Shown: one piece after another, positions 13,121 through 16,918 of the stretch
Position numbering within the stretch: position 1 is the first letter of the stretch
Layout: the number at the start of each line of letters is the position of its first letter
Assembly: GCA_013297545.1 (NCBI GenBank)
Contig: JAAFHH010000005.1
Location: 1-16,918, forward strand
Source: Alphaproteobacteria bacterium
Lineage (GTDB): Bacteria; Pseudomonadota; Alphaproteobacteria; Elsterales; Elsteraceae
Direction: 5' to 3'
Length of the DNA: 16,918 nucleotides
Made by a program: the position numbers and the translations under genes
The notes under the pieces: generated by a model
What the model was told of the DNA's origin: nothing
Seen by the model: only the letters and a program-made list of their open reading frames with translations
Databases searched by the model: none

Positions 13121-14476
13121 ATGGCGCACGCTCTTTATGCAGACCAGGCTCTGGTCGGGGACACGATGGTCAGCGATGTCACGCTGACCGTGGATGACGG
13201 CTGGATCACCAGCATCACCCCGGGACGTGCTCCAAACTCTGAAACCGCGGGCGGGATTGTGCTGCCGGGCATGCCGGACGTGCACAGCCACGCGTTCCAG
13301 CGCGCGATGGCGGGGCTCGCCGAGCGTGCAGGCCCGGAGGGCGACAGTTTCTGGAGCTGGCGGGAGGTGATGTACCGCTTCCTGCAGCGCTTGGGGCCGG
13401 AGGATGTCGAGGCGGTGGCCACCCAGCTCTATGTCGAGCTGCTGCTGCACGGCTACACGACCGTGGGCGAGTTCCACTACCTGCACACGGATCCCGCAGG
13501 TGGCCTCTACGCCGACCCGGCTGAGTTGGCACACCGGATCGTGGCGGCGGCGCGGGCGTCTGGCATCGGGCTCACCTTGCTGCCGGTGCTGTACCAGACC
13601 AGCCAGTTCGGCGGGGCTGCCCCCACCCAGGGTCAGCGGCGGTTTGTGCTGAGCCTCGATCAGTTTTCGAACCTCTACCAGCGGCTTCAGGCCGGGTATG
13701 GCGAAGACGCGAACATCCGCCTCGGTGTCGCCCCGCACAGCCTGCGCGCGGTGCCGCCGGACGCACTCGCCGCGGTGATCAAGCTCACCGACGGGCCAAT
13801 CCACATCCACGCCGCCGAACAGGTGAAGGAAGTGGCGGACAGCGTCGCCTGGTCGGGCTTGCGCCCGGTCGACTGGCTGCTGCAGCACCACGCCCTCGAT
13901 CAGCGCTGGTGCCTGATCCACGCGACCCACCTGACAGACGATGAGACCAGGCACCTCGCCAAGAGTGGAGCAACCGCTGGTCTGTGCCCAACCACGGAAG
14001 CGAACCTCGGCGACGGGTTCTTCCCGTTCCTGGAGTTCCTCGGCCACGGCGGCGGCTTTGGCATTGGCACCGACAGCAACGTGTCGGTCAGCCCCGTCGA
14101 AGAACTGCGCTGGCTCGAATACCTGCGCCGCCTGCAGCGCCAGAGCCGCAACCTAACCGAAACCAGCGTTGGCGCTTCAACCGGTGCGGCCTTGGTGCGG
14201 GCAGCCCTCCAAGGGGGTGCGACCGCGCTCGGCCGGCCGATCGGGGCGCTGGCACCAGGCAAGCGCGCAGATCTGATCGTGCTCGACGCGGAGCATCCGA
14301 TCCTGACCAGCCGCAGCGGCAACCTCGCCCTCGACAGCTGGGTGTTTTCCGGCAACCAAACCACCGTCCGCCATGTGATGGTGGGCGGGCGCTGGGTGGT
14401 GCGCGATGGCCGCCACCCGGATCAAGACACGATCGCCGCACGCTATCGCCAAACCATCGCCCGCCTGATGGCGTGA
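13121..14476 (+). CDS. hutF: HutF, formimidoylglutamate deiminase
   Basis: HutF deiminates N-formimidoyl-L-glutamate to N-formyl-L-glutamate and ammonia in the five-step histidine degradation route. It is an amidohydrolase-superfamily enzyme with a metal centre. The 451-residue protein has the family motifs: metal ligands H55 and H57 in PDVHSHAFQRAMAG, H206 in VAPHSLRAV, H228/H230 in IHIHAAEQ with E233, H267 and H270 in IHATHLTDDET, and the catalytic D318 in GIGTDSNVSVSP. PTTEANLGDGFFP (290-302) is typical of HutF and separates it from guanine deaminases. ATG 13121 is favoured over the ATG at 13046 because the extra 25 residues are unlike the family. The ribosome binding site is weak. hutU starts 11 bases downstream, so the two form an operon. 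The partner N-formylglutamate deformylase (HutG) and histidase (HutH) are not in the window. Confidence 0.95.
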   Translation: MAHALYADQALVGDTMVSDVTLTVDDGWITSITPGRAPNSETAGGIVLPGMPDVHSHAFQRAMAGLAERAGPEGDSFWSWREVMYRFLQRLGPEDVEAVATQLYVELLLHGYTTVGEFHYLHTDPAGGLYADPAELAHRIVAAARASGIGLTLLPVLYQTSQFGGAAPTQGQRRFVLSLDQFSNLYQRLQAGYGEDANIRLGVAPHSLRAVPPDALAAVIKLTDGPIHIHAAEQVKEVADSVAWSGLRPVDWLLQHHALDQRWCLIHATHLTDDETRHLAKSGATAGLCPTTEANLGDGFFPFLEFLGHGGGFGIGTDSNVSVSPVEELRWLEYLRRLQRQSRNLTETSVGASTGAALVRAALQGGATALGRPIGALAPGKRADLIVLDAEHPILTSRSGNLALDSWVFSGNQTTVRHVMVGGRWVVRDGRHPDQDTIAARYRQTIARLMA

Positions 14477-14487
14477 AGGGAGCCCTC

Positions 14488-16173
14488 ATGACCAGCCGCC
14501 TCGACAACAGCCGCCGCCTGAAGGCCCCGCACGGCACCACGCTGACCGCGAAATCCTGGGCGACCGAAGCCGCCTACCGGATGCTGTTGAACAATTTGGA
14601 CCCGGATGTCGCCGAGCGGCCGGAAGAACTGGTGGTCTACGGCGGCATTGGCCGGGCGGCGCGCGATTGGGCGAGTTTTGATCGCATCGTCGCCGCGCTG
14701 AAAGACCTCAACGACGATGAAACCCTGCTGGTGCAAAGCGGCAAACCAGTGGGCGTGTTCCGCACCCACAGCGACGCGCCGCGGGTGCTGATCGCCAATT
14801 CCAACCTGGTCGGCAAATGGGCGACCTGGGATCACTTCCACGAACTCGACGCCAAGGGTCTCGCCATGTACGGCCAGATGACCGCGGGGTCGTGGATCTA
14901 CATCGGGTCCCAAGGCATCGTGCAGGGCACCTACGAGACGTTCGTGGAAGCCGGCCGCCAGCACTACGGCGGCAGCCTGACCGGGCGGTGGATTCTGACC
15001 GGTGGCCTCGGCGGCATGGGCGGCGCGCAACCCTTGGCCGCGACCATGGCGGGTGCGTCGCTGCTCGGCATTGAGTGTCAGCCCTCCCGCATCGAAAAGC
15101 GGCTGGAGACCGGGTATCTGGATCGCCACACCGCGAGCCTCGATCAAGCGCTCGACTGGCTGGCCGAGGCGCGTACGACGGGGGCTGCGATCTCGATCGG
15201 CCTGCTCGGCAACGCGGCCGAGGTGTTTCCAGAAATCGCGCGCCGGGTCGCTGCCGGTGATACGCGCGCCCGGCCGGACATGGTGACGGACCAAACCTCC
15301 GCCCACGATCCGCTGAATGGCTACTTGCCGGCGGGTTGGACCTTGGAGCAACACGCGGACCGCAAGCTTAGCGATCCGAAGGGCACCGAACAGGCCGCCA
15401 AGGCCAGCATGGCGGTTCAGGTCCGCGCGATGCTGGAGCTCTTTCGCATGGGTATCCCGACGCTGGACTACGGCAACAACATCCGCGCGATGGCCGAAGA
15501 GATGGGCGTCACAGACGCGTTTGCCTTCCCCGGCTTCGTGCCGGCCTACATCCGCCCGCTGTTCTGCCGCGGCATCGGGCCGTTTCGCTGGTGCGCGCTG
15601 TCGGGCGATCCGGAAGACATCTGGCGCACCGACGCCAAGGTGAAGGAATTGATCCCGGACGACGCCCATCTGCACCGCTGGCTCGACATGGCGCGCGACC
15701 GCATCAAGTTCCAAGGCTTGCCGGCGCGGATCTGCTGGGTTGGCCTTGGCCAGCGCCACCGGCTCGGCCTCGCGTTCAACCAGATGGTCGCCTCGGGCGA
15801 GCTCAAAGCCCCGATCGTGATCGGCCGCGACCACTTGGACAGCGGCAGTGTCGCGAGCCCGAACCGGGAGACTGAAGCCATGCGCGACGGCAGCGATGCG
15901 GTGGCGGATTGGCCGCTGTTGAACGCGCTGTTGAACACGGCATCCGGGGCGACGTGGGTCTCGCTGCACCATGGCGGCGGGGTTGGCATCGGCTATTCCC
16001 AGCACGCTGGCATGGTGGTGGTGGCCGATGGCACCGAGGCAGCAGCCCGCCGGTTGGAGCGCGTGCTATGGAACGACCCCGCGTCCGGCGTGATGCGCCA
16101 CGCGGATGCCGGCTACGACATCGCGGTCGACTGTGCCCGCGAACAAGGGCTGAACTTGCCGTTCTTGCGTTAA
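14488..16173 (+). CDS. hutU: Urocanate hydratase (urocanase)
   Basis: Urocanase uses tightly bound NAD+ as an electrophile to hydrate urocanate to imidazolonepropionate, the second step of histidine breakdown. The 561-residue length is standard. The NAD-binding glycine-rich segment TGGLGGMGGAQ is at 171-181, and conserved blocks include MTAGSWIYIGSQGIVQGTYE (131-150), TDQTSAHDPLNGYLP (267-281), GIGPFRWCALSGD (362-374) and the near-C-terminal HHGGGVGIGYSQHAGM (494-509). C416 in ARICWVGLG corresponds to the active-site cysteine (Cys410 in Pseudomonas). ATG 14488 is set by AAGGGAG a few bases upstream and by the family N-terminus, while the long in-frame extension runs back through hutF. The stop (16171-16173) interlocks with the stop of the convergent transporter gene, and no terminator is visible there. 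Confidence 0.98.
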   Translation: MTSRLDNSRRLKAPHGTTLTAKSWATEAAYRMLLNNLDPDVAERPEELVVYGGIGRAARDWASFDRIVAALKDLNDDETLLVQSGKPVGVFRTHSDAPRVLIANSNLVGKWATWDHFHELDAKGLAMYGQMTAGSWIYIGSQGIVQGTYETFVEAGRQHYGGSLTGRWILTGGLGGMGGAQPLAATMAGASLLGIECQPSRIEKRLETGYLDRHTASLDQALDWLAEARTTGAAISIGLLGNAAEVFPEIARRVAAGDTRARPDMVTDQTSAHDPLNGYLPAGWTLEQHADRKLSDPKGTEQAAKASMAVQVRAMLELFRMGIPTLDYGNNIRAMAEEMGVTDAFAFPGFVPAYIRPLFCRGIGPFRWCALSGDPEDIWRTDAKVKELIPDDAHLHRWLDMARDRIKFQGLPARICWVGLGQRHRLGLAFNQMVASGELKAPIVIGRDHLDSGSVASPNRETEAMRDGSDAVADWPLLNALLNTASGATWVSLHHGGGVGIGYSQHAGMVVVADGTEAAARRLERVLWNDPASGVMRHADAGYDIAVDCAREQGLNLPFLR

Positions 16174-16730
16174 AGCCCGCGCGCCTCGTCGCGGCGGCGC
16201 AGCAGGATCAAGAACGGGATGGTCAGCGCGACCATCCCGAGCTTGCCAACCACTTGGCCGAGCAAGAAGTCGAGCGTGCCGAAGGCGACCGTGAGGAAGA
16301 TCACGCTGTCAACCACCACGCCCACCACCGAACTCACCACGGCCGCGCGCACGAAGCCGTGCTTTTGCAGCGGGGTGTAGACGCCAAGATCCAACAGCTC
16401 CGCGATCAAGAACGCGACGCCGGAGGCGAGCACCAGGGGTGCCGGTGCGACCAAGCTAGAGACTGCAGCCCCGACACTCACCGCCGCCACCGAATAGCCG
16501 AGCCCCAGCCGGCGCTGCACGATGTCGCGCAGCACGAACGCGAGGCCAATGGTGATCACGCCTGAGGGCGCCATCACACCCGGTGCGACCGGGATCACGC
16601 ACGGGCCATCGGGCACACAGACCGTGCCAACGTACTGGATCATCCAGTTCGCCGCCGGGATCGTGGCGATAAAGGCGATCAGGGCCAACACCCCTTCGAT
16701 CAGGCGTTGACGGTTGGTGGCTTTGGTCAT
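16170..16730 (-). CDS. VUT/YhhQ-family transporter, probable queuosine precursor importer
   Basis: The 186-residue protein is mostly hydrophobic, with about five or six membrane helices: near 10-33, 52-68, 80-95, 98-115, 128-148 and 155-176. The segment GVMAPSGVITIGLAFVLRDIVQRRLG (51-76, key residues APSG and LRD-VQ) is the recognised core of the VUT (vitamin uptake transporter)/YhhQ family. E. coli YhhQ imports 7-deazaguanine precursors of queuosine (preQ0/preQ1). The start ATG at 16730 overlaps the TGA stop of queC by 4 bases (ATGA), so the two are translationally coupled. That supports a queuosine-precursor substrate. Its stop overlaps that of hutU on the other strand. Substrate assignment rests on family and neighbour. 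Confidence 0.85.
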   Translation of the reverse strand: MTKATNRQRLIEGVLALIAFIATIPAANWMIQYVGTVCVPDGPCVIPVAPGVMAPSGVITIGLAFVLRDIVQRRLGLGYSVAAVSVGAAVSSLVAPAPLVLASGVAFLIAELLDLGVYTPLQKHGFVRAAVVSSVVGVVVDSVIFLTVAFGTLDFLLGQVVGKLGMVALTIPFLILLRRRDEARGL

Positions 16731-16918
16731 GGGTGCGTCTCAATGGCTCCAGAGCCTGCGAGATAGCGCTGATAACCGTCCCGGCGCAAGTCGCAGGCGG
16801 GACACGCACCGCACCCGCGACCCCAGCCGTGCACGGTTGTGCGGTCCCCAAGGTAGCAGCTGTGGCTTTGTGCGCGGATCACCTCGACCAGATCGGCCCC
16901 GCCGAGGGCTTCGGCGAG
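16727..16918 (-). CDS. queC: QueC, 7-cyano-7-deazaguanine synthase, C-terminal fragment
   Basis: Only the last 63 residues are in the window and the 5' part continues past the right edge. QueC converts 7-carboxy-7-deazaguanine to preQ0 using ATP and ammonia, in the pathway to the tRNA base queuosine. The fragment holds the C-terminal zinc site: C21 in SHSCYLGD, then C36, C39 and C42 in GCGACPAC, followed by DLRRDGYQRYLA. The spacing between the first and second cysteine is longer than in E. coli QueC and fits the alphaproteobacterial form (SCYLGDRT then HGWGRGCG), which helps place the organism. Its stop overlaps the start of the VUT transporter gene. Confidence 0.92.
   Translation of the reverse strand, partial: LAEALGGADLVEVIRAQSHSCYLGDRTTVHGWGRGCGACPACDLRRDGYQRYLAGSGAIETHP

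Noticed and set aside
14443..16005. 520-codon minus-strand frame opposite hutU
   Set aside because: It is antisense to urocanase with no domain and a His/Arg/Gln-rich composition.

Overview
The window is high-GC DNA, most likely from an alphaproteobacterium, possibly near the Rhodospirillales. That placement is inferred from several family cues. These are an alphaproteobacterial-style QueC tail with a long CxxCxxC-containing zinc loop, a DUF4170-like small protein, a short-chain fatty acyl regulator divergent from isocitrate lyase, and a HutF-type histidine pathway. Coding is dense. No tRNA, rRNA, insertion sequence, CRISPR array or replication origin was seen.

Region 1 (1-4101, + strand) is a tight housekeeping operon: ispG (5' end outside the window), hemA, prfA and prmC. 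The last three start with TTG, TTG and GTG. Glutamyl-tRNA reductase (C5 haem route) sits beside RF1 and its methyltransferase, which is the classic gammaproteobacterial order. Most alphaproteobacteria make 5-aminolevulinate by ALA synthase instead, so this arrangement is notable.

Region 2 (4098-11247, - strand) is a leftward block and the most accessory-looking part. In transcription order it holds an ScfR/RamB-like regulator, an unrecognised 131-residue C-terminally membrane-anchored protein, a BrnT/BrnA toxin-antitoxin pair, a 1196-residue STAND-type NTPase, and an ornithine cyclodeaminase/mu-crystallin family protein. The NTPase carries about 15 copies of a strikingly regular 37-residue helical repeat. 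I recognise no effector domain in it, and it is the best candidate for an undescribed conflict or signalling protein. It has its own candidate promoter, a hairpin/inverted repeat and an anti-SD-matching ribosome binding site. Hand GC counts suggest its repeat half is less GC-rich than its NTPase half.

Region 3 (11248-12994) is the glyoxylate-shunt module. The regulator and aceA diverge across an AT-rich gap carrying a RamB-box-like sequence. aceA is followed by a DUF4170-like gene and a strong terminator.

Region 4 (13012-16173, + strand) starts with a repeat-like hairpin and continues with hutF and hutU, two steps of histidine degradation. Region 5 (16170-16918, - strand) is the 3' end of queC overlapping a VUT/YhhQ-family transporter gene, a queuosine-precursor synthesis/uptake pair. 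Both convergent gene junctions (prmC/OCD and hutU/VUT) overlap by four bases with interlocked stop codons.
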